Source: Saprospiraceae bacterium (lineage in GTDB: Bacteria; Bacteroidota; Bacteroidia; Chitinophagales; Saprospiraceae). Taken from it: a DNA stretch of 64,000 nt. This document shows positions 37,793 to 48,282 of this stretch, piece after piece; the first letter of the stretch is position 1; every line of letters begins with the position of its first letter. The translations under genes and the position numbers were made by a program. The notes below the pieces were generated by a model that ran no database searches, was not told where the DNA came from, and saw only the letters and a list, made by a program, of their open reading frames with translations. The DNA lies in contig JADJNF010000001.1 of the NCBI GenBank assembly GCA_016714445.1, positions 372,001 through 436,000 of the forward strand. The letters run 5' to 3'.

Positions 37793-39220
37793 CTACATTA
37801 TTGAATTGTATATGTCCTTATACTTCTGAGCGGATGCGTTCCATGAATAGTCCAATGCCATTGCATTTTTGACACAAAAGTTTTTGAAGTCTTTGTTTTG
37901 GTACATGTCATATGCCCTACCTATAGCGTGCATCATCTGATCAAAATTCATGTGATCGAAACGGATCCCTACCCCACCTTCCTCAGAGATATCCTTAACA
38001 CTGTCTTTAAGCCCACCTGTGGTCCGGACGATCGGCAATGTGCCATAACGCATAGCAAACATTTGATTCAATCCACACGGCTCCACTCTCGAAGGCATAA
38101 GTAAAAAATCTGCACCAGCATAAATTTTATGAGACATGGTTTCGTTATAAGCCAACATACAAGCTACGTTTGATGCATGTTTGTAAGCTACAGACTGAAA
38201 AGCACTTTCTATGCTTTTATCTCCTGTTCCAAGAATTACAAAGTTAATGTTTTTATGTCTGGAAAGCCAGGTATCTATTAATCCTGCGATAAATTCAGCC
38301 CCTTTTTCAAGTACAAGACGTCCTATGAAACCATATAAAGGTAAGTTAGGGTCAAGGCCAGTGATTTTGCATAATATTTTTTTATTTTCTGTTTTGTATT
38401 TAATGATATCCTTTTTAAGGTGATATTCGATCATCGGATCTGTCGAAGGATCCCAAACTTCATTATCTATACCATTCAGAATACCAACACTTTTCCATGA
38501 TTCAGATCTGAATAATTGTTCCAGACCTGCAGAATCATACATCAGCTCATTCATATAATTTGGTGAAACTGTGGTGACTTTGTATGCACACCTTACTGCT
38601 GAAGCTAATGGATTAATAACGTTGGCCCACTCGAGCAAACCACTTTTCCAGCTGTCGAATTGTGGCAATAAAAATTGTTTACTCCAGCCAAAAGCTCCCT
38701 GATATCGTTCATTATGAATAGTGAATACAGTAGGAATACCGGAAAGTGGCTGAAACTCATATGCATATTTCATCATAAATGGGATAAGACCTGTATGGTG
38801 ATCATGACAATGCACTATATCAACATTGACATTACCATCTCTTATCCATGTTAGAAATGCACGTTGAAATGCAATATTTCGTTCAAGATCATCACCAAAA
38901 TAATAACCGTCACTGCCAGCATATACGCCATATCTGTCAAACTTAGATGGTATATGAATAGTATAAAATGGAAATCCAAGAATATCATCAATAAAGTATC
39001 TCACTTCAAAATATAAATGTTCATTTCCTAAATGAAAAGCTCCTTTGTGAACAATCTTATATAACTTTCCTTCAAACCAAGGCATTTGGTATGCCGGGAT
39101 AACAACACTGGTTTCAACTCCAATTTTGCTTAGATATTTTGGAAGTGAACCGACAACATCTGCCAGACCACCAACTTTTGCTACTGGGAAACATTCTGCA
39201 CTGACATAAAATATTTTCAT
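37793..39220 (-). CDS. glgA: Glycogen/starch synthase (GT5)
   Basis: 475 residues of the GT5 family. The ADP-glucose-binding KVGGLADVVGSLPKYL is at residues 15-30, the C-terminal GT-B half has GFIGRLVLEKGAEF and the conserved MPSRVEPCGLNQMFAMRYGTLPIV, and the N-terminal MKIFYVSAECFPVAK is typical of GlgA. It extends alpha-1,4-glucan from a nucleotide-glucose donor. It is transcribed on the minus strand between purK and rpoC and appears monocistronic. Confidence 0.92.
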   Translation of the reverse strand: MKIFYVSAECFPVAKVGGLADVVGSLPKYLSKIGVETSVVIPAYQMPWFEGKLYKIVHKGAFHLGNEHLYFEVRYFIDDILGFPFYTIHIPSKFDRYGVYAGSDGYYFGDDLERNIAFQRAFLTWIRDGNVNVDIVHCHDHHTGLIPFMMKYAYEFQPLSGIPTVFTIHNERYQGAFGWSKQFLLPQFDSWKSGLLEWANVINPLASAVRCAYKVTTVSPNYMNELMYDSAGLEQLFRSESWKSVGILNGIDNEVWDPSTDPMIEYHLKKDIIKYKTENKKILCKITGLDPNLPLYGFIGRLVLEKGAEFIAGLIDTWLSRHKNINFVILGTGDKSIESAFQSVAYKHASNVACMLAYNETMSHKIYAGADFLLMPSRVEPCGLNQMFAMRYGTLPIVRTTGGLKDSVKDISEEGGVGIRFDHMNFDQMMHAIGRAYDMYQNKDFKNFCVKNAMALDYSWNASAQKYKDIYNSIM

Positions 39221-39514
39221 AATGAACGATTTATTTGTAAAGATAATATTTATAAGTTTTTTTGCAAAATAAACTTAGTGATATTAATTCATTGAATTTT
39301 ACAAACTTTGAGAAAAGTAATATTTACTGATGTTTATGAAATCATATAAACCGAAGAGAGTATATTTTAAACTAAATGTCTAAATAATCAAACAAATCTA
39401 CTCAAATATGCAATTAAAAAGTGTTGAGATTGAAAATTTTTGAAGAGTATTCTAAACAAAAAAGGGGTATATTCGTGATGAACATACCCCTGGAATATCT
39501 ATAGAAAAATTTTG
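39221..39514. other. Intergenic region between rpoC and glgA
   Basis: About 290 AT-rich bases. The rpoC-proximal end holds the terminator at 39463-39491; the rest must contain the glgA promoter, but no exact TAnnTTTG box was found near the glgA start. No gene is seen. Confidence 0.5.
39463..39491 (-). terminator. Intrinsic terminator of the rpoBC operon
   Basis: Arms AGGGGTAT (39463-39470) and ATACCCCT (39484-39491), with TTC/GAA pairing continuing inside after one mismatch. On the minus strand the hairpin is followed by TTTTTTGTTT. It lies 23 bases after the rpoC stop. Confidence 0.88.
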
Positions 39515-42500
39515 TTATCCTACGTTGTACTCATTAATGGCTTCAACTTCCAATTCCTTAAACTTGCGTAAACCGGTACCTGCTGGTATATTTTTACCAA
39601 CAATTACATTTTCTTTAAGTCCAGACAGGTTATCTCTCTTAGCTGAAATAGCTGCTGTACTCAATACTTTCGTGGTTTCCTGGAAAGAAGCAGCTGAAAT
39701 CCAACTCTCAACACCCAAAGAAGCACGAGTAATGCCTTGAAGAATCACACTTGATGTAGCAGGCACAGCATCTCTTACTTCAGCAATTTTTTTATCATTT
39801 CTTTTCAGAATTGAATTCTCTTCTCTGAGTTGTCTGATAGAAACAATTTGCCCAGCTTTAAGATTGGTAGAATCACCTGACTCTGTAACCACCTTCTTAT
39901 CATAAATCCAATCATTCTGTTCATTGAATTCATGTCTGTCCACAGCTTCACCTTCAAGGAAAGTAGTATCTCCGGGATCTACAATTTCGACTCTACGCAT
40001 CATCTGCCTTACTATCACTTCAATATGCTTATCATTGATGGCAATACCTTGCGAACGGTAAACTTCCTGCACACCATTAACCAAATAAGACTGTACTGCA
40101 AAAGGTCCTTTTATATTCAAAATATCCAATGGAGCAACGGCTCCGTCAGAAAGTTGCATACCAGCCCTCACAAAGTCTCCTTCCTGTACTAGTAAGTGTT
40201 TGGAAAGTCCAACAAGATATTTTCTTCTTTGTCCTGTCTTTTCATCATCAATAAAAATCTCACGATTACCTCTTTTGATTTTACCATAAGTAATGATACC
40301 ATCAATTTCAGCTGTAATGGCAGGATTTGAAGGATTTCTTGCTTCAAAAAGTTCAGTTACCCTAGGAAGACCACCCGTGATATCCTGAATTTTACCAAGA
40401 TTTCTTGGTATTTTTACAATTTTCTGACCAGGGACAATCTCTGCATTATCTTCAATGCTGATATATGCGCCCACAGGTAAGTTATATGTTTTAAGCTCGT
40501 CACCTCCTTCAGAGAAAATCTTGATCACTGGAATTTTCTTCTTATTTTTAGCTTCAATGATAACCTTTTCAGCATAACCTGTTTGATCATCTCTTTCCAC
40601 TCTATAAGTTACCCCTTCTTCGATGTCCTCAAACTGAGCAATTCCTCCAAATTCAGAAATGATCAGGTTATTAAATGGATCCCATTCGCAAATAGATTGA
40701 CCTTTAGATATTTTTTGTCTATCTTTTACCAATAAAGTTGAGCCATAAGGTATAAAGTACGAGTTGTAGATCTTTTTAGTTTCAGGATCTATGACTCTTA
40801 TCTCACCGGATCTTGAAAGAACCACCTGGGTTTTGGATCCACCTTCGACTTGTTCAGTAACCTTCATGTTATCAAATTCGATTACTCCATCAAACTTGGT
40901 TGTAATTTCAGATTCTGTTTTGGAAACGGAAGCAATACCACCCACGTGGAAAGTTCTAAGTGTCAACTGTGTACCTGGTTCCCCAATGGATTGGGCAGCA
41001 ATAATACCTACAGCGTCTCCGGTTTCTACTCTTCTGCCTGTAGCCAGATTTTTACCATAACATCTTGCACACACCCCTACTTTTGTTTCACAAGTAAGTA
41101 CAGAACGTATAGTTACCATTTCGATCCCGGCATTTTCAATATTTGTTGCAACCTCAGGTGAAATATATTCTCTGGCTTCAACCAACACCTCATCAGTAAC
41201 AGGATGCAAAACATCATATAATGAATATCTTCCTACGATTCTGGATGAAAGCGTCTCAATAACATTTTCATTGTCCTTGAGTGCTTCAGTATCTATACCT
41301 CTCAGGGTAGTACAATCTTCCTCAGTTATTATTACATCCTGTGCTACATCTACAAGTCTTCTGGTAAGATATCCTGCATCGGCTGTTTTTAGGGCGGTAT
41401 CTGCCAAACCCTTTCTTGCACCGTGCGTTGAGATAAAATATTCCAAAACTGAAAGACCTTCAAGGAAATTTGCAAGAATCGGGTTTTCAATAATTGCTCC
41501 ACCCGTATCACCTGACTTCCTTGGTTTTGCCATCAGGCCCCTCAATCCACAAAGCTGCTTAATTTGTTGTTTTGATCCCCTTGCACCTGAGTCCAACATC
41601 ATAAACACTGAATTAAACCCTTGTTTGTGAAGTGCGATTTCACGCATAAGGTTATCCGTTATTTTATTGTCGGCAAAAGTCCACTTATCGATGACCTGAT
41701 TATATCTTTCGTTAGGAGTGATTAAACCCATGTTATAATTCTCCCAAACTTCATCCACTTCTTCCTGCGCTTCAAGTAGTGTTTGTTCTTTTATACTAGG
41801 AGTGATCAAGTCACCCAAATTGAAAGATAATCCACCTTTATATGCCCAGAAAAATCCCAAATCTTTAATTTCATCCAGAAATTTTGCCGTAGCTGTAAAA
41901 TCTGTCCTTATAATAATATCACTAATGATCTTCTTGAGACTCTTTTTAGTCATCAATTGATTGATATAAGGCACTGTGGGTGGAGTACTTTGATTAAACA
42001 ATACTCTTCCGACGGTGGTTTCGATAATCTTTGTTACTAAATTTCCATCTTCATCATCTACTCTTGCTCTGACTTTAACTACAGCATGTAAATCAATAAC
42101 ACCTTCATTAAATGCTATTATAACCTCTTCTGCACTGTAAAAAGTTTTGCCTTCTCCTTTTACTTTAATATCTCCTGATGATTTTCTTGGCTTGGTAAGA
42201 TAATACAGTCCCAAAACCATGTCCTGAGATGGTAGTGTTACTGGCGAACCATCCTGAGGGTTTAACATGTTATGCGCTGAAAGCATCAACATTTGCGCTT
42301 CAAGAATAGCAGCATGTCCCAGTGGAACGTGAACGGCCATCTGGTCTCCATCAAAGTCTGCATTAAAGGCTCCACAAACCAATGGGTGAAGCTGTATTGC
42401 CTTTCCTTCTACCAATCTAGGCTGGAAAGCCTGAATTGAAAGTCGGTGAAGTGTAGGCGCCCTGTTAAGTAACACAGGATGTCCTTTTAGTATATTTTCA

Positions 42501-43774
42501 AGAATTTCCCAAATAACGGGATCTTTCTTATCCACCAGTTTTTTAGCTGATTTTACCGTTTTTACAACCCCTCTCTCAATAAGTTTTTTAATAATGAACG
42601 GCTTGAATAGTTCTGCGGCCATTCCCTTTGGAATCCCACACTCATGCAAAAGCAATGTAGGCCCAACAACAATGACAGAACGACCGGAATAATCTACCCT
42701 TTTACCTAAAAGGTTCTGACGGAATCTACCTTGTTTACCTTTTAATACATCACTCAATGACTTTAGTGAACGACCACCTTCAGCTTTAACCGCATTCGAT
42801 TTTCTGGAGTTATCAAACAAAGAATCAACGGCTTCCTGCAACATCCTCTTTTCATTTCTTAAGATGACTTCTGGAGCTTTGATTTCCAATAGACGCTTCA
42901 GACGATTATTTCTGATAATTACCCTTCTGTAAAGGTCATTCAAGTCAGAACTTGCAAATCGTCCCCCATCCAAAGGCACTAATGGTCTCAACTCCGGAGG
43001 AGTAACAGGCAAATATTGAATAATTGTCCACTCTGGTCTATTATCTGTTGTTTTTTGCCCATCTCTGAAAGCTTCCACAACTCTCAATCTCTTCAATGCT
43101 TCAGACTTTCTCTGCTGAGAAGTTTCATTGGCTGCCTGATGCCTGAGTTCAAAAGAAAGTTCGTCGAGATTTATTCTTTCCAAAAGCTCTTTAACTGCCT
43201 CAGCACCCATTCGCGCAATAAACTTATTGGGATCTGAATCATCCAAAAGTTGATTGTCCTTAGGCAATGTATCCAAAATATCAAAGTACTCTTCCTCGGT
43301 TAGCAAGTCATGTTTTGAAATATCATTTAACTTTACGCCTGGCTGTACAACTACATACCTTTCATAATAAATGACAGATTCCAACTTTTTGGACGAATAT
43401 CCTAAAAGATAACCAATCTTATTTGGAAGAGATTTAAAAAACCAGATATGTACAACAGGAACCACCAATTTGATGTGACCCATTCTTTCTCTACGCACTT
43501 TCTTTTCAGTAACTTCTACACCACAACGGTCGCAAACTATACCTTTGTATCTGATTCTTTTGTATTTACCGCAGTAACATTCGTAATCCTTAACTGGTCC
43601 GAATATTCTTTCACAAAACAAACCATCTCTTTCAGGTTTGTATGAACGGTAATTTATGGTTTCCGGTTTTAATACCTCGCCAAAAGATCTCTCCAAAATT
43701 TCATCCGGAGAACTCAAACTGATGGTAATCGATTCGAATCCTTTGGTTGGTTTTACACCTTTCTTTTTTAACAT
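39515..43774 (-). CDS. rpoC: RNA polymerase beta' subunit
   Basis: 1419 residues. The N-terminal zinc site is CYCGKYKR...CDRCGVEV near residues 65-90, the active-site magnesium loop is NADFDGDQMAVH, and the second zinc site is CETKVGVCARCYGKNL. Length fits Bacteroidota RpoC. It is the last gene of the ribosomal/RNA polymerase operon, 34 bases after rpoB, and is followed by a clear terminator. Confidence 0.99.
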   Translation of the reverse strand: MLKKKGVKPTKGFESITISLSSPDEILERSFGEVLKPETINYRSYKPERDGLFCERIFGPVKDYECYCGKYKRIRYKGIVCDRCGVEVTEKKVRRERMGHIKLVVPVVHIWFFKSLPNKIGYLLGYSSKKLESVIYYERYVVVQPGVKLNDISKHDLLTEEEYFDILDTLPKDNQLLDDSDPNKFIARMGAEAVKELLERINLDELSFELRHQAANETSQQRKSEALKRLRVVEAFRDGQKTTDNRPEWTIIQYLPVTPPELRPLVPLDGGRFASSDLNDLYRRVIIRNNRLKRLLEIKAPEVILRNEKRMLQEAVDSLFDNSRKSNAVKAEGGRSLKSLSDVLKGKQGRFRQNLLGKRVDYSGRSVIVVGPTLLLHECGIPKGMAAELFKPFIIKKLIERGVVKTVKSAKKLVDKKDPVIWEILENILKGHPVLLNRAPTLHRLSIQAFQPRLVEGKAIQLHPLVCGAFNADFDGDQMAVHVPLGHAAILEAQMLMLSAHNMLNPQDGSPVTLPSQDMVLGLYYLTKPRKSSGDIKVKGEGKTFYSAEEVIIAFNEGVIDLHAVVKVRARVDDEDGNLVTKIIETTVGRVLFNQSTPPTVPYINQLMTKKSLKKIISDIIIRTDFTATAKFLDEIKDLGFFWAYKGGLSFNLGDLITPSIKEQTLLEAQEEVDEVWENYNMGLITPNERYNQVIDKWTFADNKITDNLMREIALHKQGFNSVFMMLDSGARGSKQQIKQLCGLRGLMAKPRKSGDTGGAIIENPILANFLEGLSVLEYFISTHGARKGLADTALKTADAGYLTRRLVDVAQDVIITEEDCTTLRGIDTEALKDNENVIETLSSRIVGRYSLYDVLHPVTDEVLVEAREYISPEVATNIENAGIEMVTIRSVLTCETKVGVCARCYGKNLATGRRVETGDAVGIIAAQSIGEPGTQLTLRTFHVGGIASVSKTESEITTKFDGVIEFDNMKVTEQVEGGSKTQVVLSRSGEIRVIDPETKKIYNSYFIPYGSTLLVKDRQKISKGQSICEWDPFNNLIISEFGGIAQFEDIEEGVTYRVERDDQTGYAEKVIIEAKNKKKIPVIKIFSEGGDELKTYNLPVGAYISIEDNAEIVPGQKIVKIPRNLGKIQDITGGLPRVTELFEARNPSNPAITAEIDGIITYGKIKRGNREIFIDDEKTGQRRKYLVGLSKHLLVQEGDFVRAGMQLSDGAVAPLDILNIKGPFAVQSYLVNGVQEVYRSQGIAINDKHIEVIVRQMMRRVEIVDPGDTTFLEGEAVDRHEFNEQNDWIYDKKVVTESGDSTNLKAGQIVSIRQLREENSILKRNDKKIAEVRDAVPATSSVILQGITRASLGVESWISAASFQETTKVLSTAAISAKRDNLSGLKENVIVGKNIPAGTGLRKFKELEVEAINEYNVG

Positions 43775-43808
43775 AATAAAAAATTATTAAACGTTAAAGA
43801 ATTGTTTA

Positions 43809-46800
43809 TTAATCGAATTTAATATCAAGAGCCAATCCTCTTAATTCATGTACCAGAACATTAAATGATTCCGGAATATTTGAATCCGGGATATTATCAC
43901 CCTTGACAATAGCTTCGTATGCTTTAGCTCTTCCGATGATATCATCAGATTTAATGGTCAATAATTCTCTTAGGATATTTGCCGCTCCGTATGCTTCAAG
44001 TGCCCAAACTTCCATTTCCCCAAATCTCTGTCCACCAAACTGAGCTTTACCACCCAGAGGCTGTTGAGTAATAAGTGAATATGGTCCTATTGACCTGGCA
44101 TGCATCTTATCATCTACCATGTGTGAAAGCTTCAACATATAAATGATACCAACGGTCGCTTGCTGGTGGAATCGGTCACCTGTCTCACCATCATATAGGT
44201 AGGTCTGTCCATATGCAGGTAAACCAGCCTTCTCTATATAACCTTCAATCTCATCCAAACTTGCACCGTCAAATATCGGGGTTGCAAATTTAACTCCAAG
44301 ACTTTTACCTGCCCATCCTAAAACGGTTTCAAAAATCTGACCCAAATTCATCCTTGATGGTACGCCCAAAGGATTCAAAACTATATCAACCGGCGTTCCG
44401 TCTTCCAAAAAAGGCATATCTTCATCTCTAACGATTCTGGATACAATCCCTTTATTTCCGTGTCTACCTGCCAATTTATCCCCTACTTTCAATTTTCTCT
44501 TTTTAGCAAGATAAACTTTTGCTAATTTTAGAACTCCGGCAGGTAATTCGTCTCCTATACTGATATTAAATTTCTCCCTTTTATACCTACCAAGCTCTTC
44601 ATTGACTTTAATAGAATAATTGTGGAGCAATCTTGCTATCATTTCATTGACTTTCTGATCTTTGGTCCATCCTGAATAGTCGACTTGAGAGTATTCCATT
44701 TCCTTGAATGCCTTTGGAGCAAATTTTGCACCTTTAGGTATCAGTTCTTCGTTATAAATACTTCTTACCCCTTCGGAAATCTTACCATCCAACAGCGTCA
44801 TAAGTTTATCAACAAGAATGGTTTTCAACTCATTCATATTGATTGCATGCGTATCTTCCAGTTTTGACAACAACTCTTTTTCCTGGACTTTCTGGAATTT
44901 ATCCTTTTTAGCGCGGGCAAAAAGTTGTTTGCTAATAACTACCCCTTGTGTGGATGGAGATGCTTTTAGAGATGCATCCTTCACATCTCCAGCTTTATCA
45001 CCAAATATAGCTCTCAATAATTTCTCTTCAGGAGTAGGGTCGGATTCACCTTTTGGTGTAATTTTTCCAATAAGAATGTCACCTTCTTTGACCCAGGCAC
45101 CAACCCGAATGATTCCATTTTCGTCAAGATCCTTTGTGGCTTCTTCACTTACATTTGGTATATCATTGGTCAATTCTTCTTCTCCTAACTTAGTATCTCT
45201 GACATCTATTTCGTAACTCTCAATGTGCAATGAAGTAAAGATATCTTCCTTTACAACCCTTTCAGAAAGTACTATCGCATCTTCAAAATTATACCCTTTC
45301 CAAGGCATAAACGCTACCTGAAGATTTTGTCCTAATGCAAGTTCCCCATTTTCAGTAGCATAACCTTCACAAAGTAAACTACCTTTTCTAACTCTTTGTC
45401 CTTTCTTAACGATTGGCTTAAGGTTAATACAAGAACCTTGATTTGTTCTAACAAATTTTATTAGATTGTACTTTTTAATGTTGTCGTCAAAAGAAACAAG
45501 CATTTCTTCTTCGGATTTATCATATCTGATTACAATTTCATTGGCATCAACATATTCCACAACCCCTTCTCCTTCAGCGTTTATAAGCATGTTGGAGTCT
45601 TCTGCTACTTTACCTTCAAGACCAGTACCAACTATGGGGGATTTGGGTCTTACCAATGGTAGAGCTTGACGTTGCATGTTGGAGCCCATCAATGCCCTGT
45701 TAGCGTCATCATTTTCAAGGAAAGGAATAAGAGAAGCAGAAACACCAACGATTTGATTGGGTGCAATATCCATATATTCTACCTCCATTGGAGATAACAC
45801 TGGAAATTCTCCATGCTCTCTTGATTTAATTCTCTCATTTACAAAAGCACCTGTTTCACCAACCTGAGCATTCGCCTGAGCTATTCTTCTGTAATCTTCA
45901 GCTTCTGCAGAAAGGTACATAATTTCACCGCTCATATCCACTTTACCATCAATAACTTTACGATAAGGTGTCTCTAAAAAGCCCATTTTATTGACTTTGG
46001 CATGCACACAAAGCGTAGATATCAATCCAATATTGGGTCCTTCAGGTGTCTCAATAGTACATAGTCGACCATAGTGAGAATAATGAACGTCCCTTACTTC
46101 AAATCCTGCACGTTCTCTCGAAAGTCCACCTGGTCCCAGCGCAGATATCCTTCTTTTATGTGTAATCTCAGATAAAGGGTTTGTTTGATCCAAAAACTGA
46201 GATAATTGACTCGTTCCAAAAAATGAATTAATTACTGAAGAAAGTGTCCGGGCATTGATCAGATCAATTGGAGTAAAAACTTCGTTATCTCTAACGTTCA
46301 TTCTTTCTCTAATGGTCCTTGTCATACGTGCTAATCCTACACCAAACTGAGCGTAAAGTTGCTCACCTACTGTACGCACACGACGATTCGCAAGGTGATC
46401 AATATCATCCAATTCAGCTTTCTGATTTACCAGACTTACCAGGTATTTAACTATTGAAATGATATCTTCCTTAGTTAATACAAGGGTTTCCTTACTTATT
46501 TCAAGTTTGAGTTTTCGATTAATTTTATATCTGCCTACTTCTCCAAGATTATATCTTTTGTCAGAGAAAAATAGTTTATCAATAATACCTCTTGCTGTTT
46601 CTTCATCAGGTGGATCTGTACCTCTTAACTGTCTGTATATTTGGGTAACAGCTTCTACTTCCGATGATGATGGATCTTTTTGAAGTGTATTGTATATAAT
46701 GGAATAATCTTCATCCAGGTTTTCTTTTTGCAAGATGATAATGTCAGTATCAACATCTGCTATCAATTCGATGTTGTCTTCATCTAATACTACATCTCTT

Positions 46801-47630
46801 TCAAGAATAATTTCATTACGTTCGATAGTAACTACCTCCCCGGTGTCTTCATCCACAAAATCTTCCGTCCACTTTCTTAAAACCCTGGCTGCCAGCTTTC
46901 TTCCTATAGCTGCTGTAAGAGATTGTTTATCTGTCGTAATTTCTTCCGCAAGATCAAACAAATTAAGGATATCTCTATCAGAATCAAAACCAATGGCTCG
47001 CAATAAAGTAGTCACTGGAAATTTTTTCTTCCTGTCGATATATGCGTACATTACTGAGTTGATATCAGTAGCAAATTCCATCCAAGCTCCTTTAAAAGGA
47101 ATGACTCTTGCAGAAAATATTTTAGTACCATTTGGGTGGAACGTCTGACTAAAGAATACCCCTGGTGATCTGTGTAACTGAGATACTACTACCCTTTCAG
47201 CACCGTTGATCATGAATGTTCCTTTATTGGTCATATATGGTATATTACCAAGAAATACGTCCTGAACTATGGTCTGAAAGTCAACGTGCTCTTCATCATT
47301 ACAAGACAACCTTAATTTTGCTTTCAAAGGAACACTATATGTTAAACCCCGCTGCATACATTCTTCTATAGAATAACGAGGGGGATCAATAAAGTAATCC
47401 AAAAATTCAAGGACAAAAATACTTCGAGCATCTGAAATAGGAAAATTCTCCTGAAATACACGATACAATCCTTCATGTCCTCTGTTCTCCGGTGTAGTTT
47501 CCAACTGAAAAAACTCCTGAAAAGATTTTATTTGAATCTCCAATAAATCAGGATAGTGGTTTGCTAATTTAATTTTGCCGAAGTTGACTCTATTATTTCC
47601 GGCTGCGGCTGCGACTCCGTTTGATGTCAT
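43809..47630 (-). CDS. rpoB: RNA polymerase beta subunit
   Basis: 1273 residues. The rifampicin-binding region (about 46125-46225) reads FFGTSQLSQFLDQTNPLSEI followed by THKRRISALGPGG, with the usual sensitive-type residues at the main resistance positions. The C-terminal RFGEMEVWALEAYGAA is conserved. It lies downstream of rplL with a 173-base gap that contains a long hairpin, and upstream of rpoC. Confidence 0.99.
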   Translation of the reverse strand: MTSNGVAAAAGNNRVNFGKIKLANHYPDLLEIQIKSFQEFFQLETTPENRGHEGLYRVFQENFPISDARSIFVLEFLDYFIDPPRYSIEECMQRGLTYSVPLKAKLRLSCNDEEHVDFQTIVQDVFLGNIPYMTNKGTFMINGAERVVVSQLHRSPGVFFSQTFHPNGTKIFSARVIPFKGAWMEFATDINSVMYAYIDRKKKFPVTTLLRAIGFDSDRDILNLFDLAEEITTDKQSLTAAIGRKLAARVLRKWTEDFVDEDTGEVVTIERNEIILERDVVLDEDNIELIADVDTDIIILQKENLDEDYSIIYNTLQKDPSSSEVEAVTQIYRQLRGTDPPDEETARGIIDKLFFSDKRYNLGEVGRYKINRKLKLEISKETLVLTKEDIISIVKYLVSLVNQKAELDDIDHLANRRVRTVGEQLYAQFGVGLARMTRTIRERMNVRDNEVFTPIDLINARTLSSVINSFFGTSQLSQFLDQTNPLSEITHKRRISALGPGGLSRERAGFEVRDVHYSHYGRLCTIETPEGPNIGLISTLCVHAKVNKMGFLETPYRKVIDGKVDMSGEIMYLSAEAEDYRRIAQANAQVGETGAFVNERIKSREHGEFPVLSPMEVEYMDIAPNQIVGVSASLIPFLENDDANRALMGSNMQRQALPLVRPKSPIVGTGLEGKVAEDSNMLINAEGEGVVEYVDANEIVIRYDKSEEEMLVSFDDNIKKYNLIKFVRTNQGSCINLKPIVKKGQRVRKGSLLCEGYATENGELALGQNLQVAFMPWKGYNFEDAIVLSERVVKEDIFTSLHIESYEIDVRDTKLGEEELTNDIPNVSEEATKDLDENGIIRVGAWVKEGDILIGKITPKGESDPTPEEKLLRAIFGDKAGDVKDASLKASPSTQGVVISKQLFARAKKDKFQKVQEKELLSKLEDTHAINMNELKTILVDKLMTLLDGKISEGVRSIYNEELIPKGAKFAPKAFKEMEYSQVDYSGWTKDQKVNEMIARLLHNYSIKVNEELGRYKREKFNISIGDELPAGVLKLAKVYLAKKRKLKVGDKLAGRHGNKGIVSRIVRDEDMPFLEDGTPVDIVLNPLGVPSRMNLGQIFETVLGWAGKSLGVKFATPIFDGASLDEIEGYIEKAGLPAYGQTYLYDGETGDRFHQQATVGIIYMLKLSHMVDDKMHARSIGPYSLITQQPLGGKAQFGGQRFGEMEVWALEAYGAANILRELLTIKSDDIIGRAKAYEAIVKGDNIPDSNIPESFNVLVHELRGLALDIKFD

Positions 47631-47716
47631 ACTTTTGATATTTGTTTAGCGTAATTCGATAAATAAAGAACAAAACTCATGGAATTGTTCAAAAAAAAAG
47701 ATTTTAATGACAATAG

Positions 47717-47745
47717 GCTTAACCAACCAAAGGTCGGTTAAGCCA
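47717..47745 (-). promoter_or_regulatory. Hairpin in the rplL-rpoB intergenic region
   Basis: Arms GGCTTAACC (47717-47725) and GGTTAAGCC (47737-47745), with an inner ACC/GGT stem and AAA loop. A run of T on the minus strand follows only about 16 bases later, so this is not a textbook terminator; it may be a partial attenuator or an RNA processing site, as known between rplL and rpoB in Escherichia coli. Confidence 0.6.
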
Positions 47746-47803
47746 GATATCATTGATTTTCAGACTTAACTTCTGAAATTAAGTCCATTAGACTTTTGTC
47801 AAA

Positions 47804-48181
47804 TTACTTAAGTTCAACAGAAGCACCTGCACCTTCGAGAGTTGCTTTCATTGCTTCTGCTTCTGCTTTGGAAGCGCCACCTTTCAATAAAGAAGGAGCA
47901 GCATCAACCAAGTCTTTTGCTTCTTTCAATCCAAGATTAAGGATTGTTTTAACTTCTTTTACAATAGCAAGTTTGTTTGCACCTGCTGAAGTTAAATGCA
48001 CATCGAATTCAGTTTTTTCAACAGGAGCGTCTGCGGCAACTGCAGCAGGTCCCGAAGCAACTGCAACTGCAGCAGCAGCTGGCTCAATACCGTATTCATC
48101 TTTTAAAATCTGAGCTAATTCACTAACTTCTTTTACTGTTAAGTTTACTAATTGCTCTGCGAATGCTTTTAAATCTGCCAT
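47804..48181 (-). CDS. rplL: Ribosomal protein L7/L12
   Basis: 125 residues: N-terminal dimerisation helix region (MADLKAFAEQLVNLTVKEV), an Ala-rich hinge (AAAAVAVASGPAAVAADAP) and the conserved C-terminal domain (KLAIVKEVKTILNLGLKEAKDLVDAAP) that contacts translation factors. It forms the ribosomal stalk with L10, encoded 101 bases upstream. Confidence 0.98.
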   Translation of the reverse strand: MADLKAFAEQLVNLTVKEVSELAQILKDEYGIEPAAAAVAVASGPAAVAADAPVEKTEFDVHLTSAGANKLAIVKEVKTILNLGLKEAKDLVDAAPSLLKGGASKAEAEAMKATLEGAGASVELK

Positions 48182-48282
48182 GATATAATGGTTTTAATAA
48201 ATTTTAAAATTAAAAAAATAATCCGTTAATGTTGGAAGCATAACGTAACATTCTTATATCTCACAAAGGAGAAAATACATAA

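Noticed and set aside
44685..47148. Several plus-strand frames of 60-137 codons opposite rpoB
   Set aside because: All are antisense to rpoB and reflect its codon bias; the translated sequences are Ser/Leu/Ile-rich with no domain.
47796..48113. 105-codon plus-strand frame opposite rplL
   Set aside because: It is the mirror image of the Ala/Glu-rich rplL coding sequence; no independent evidence for a gene.
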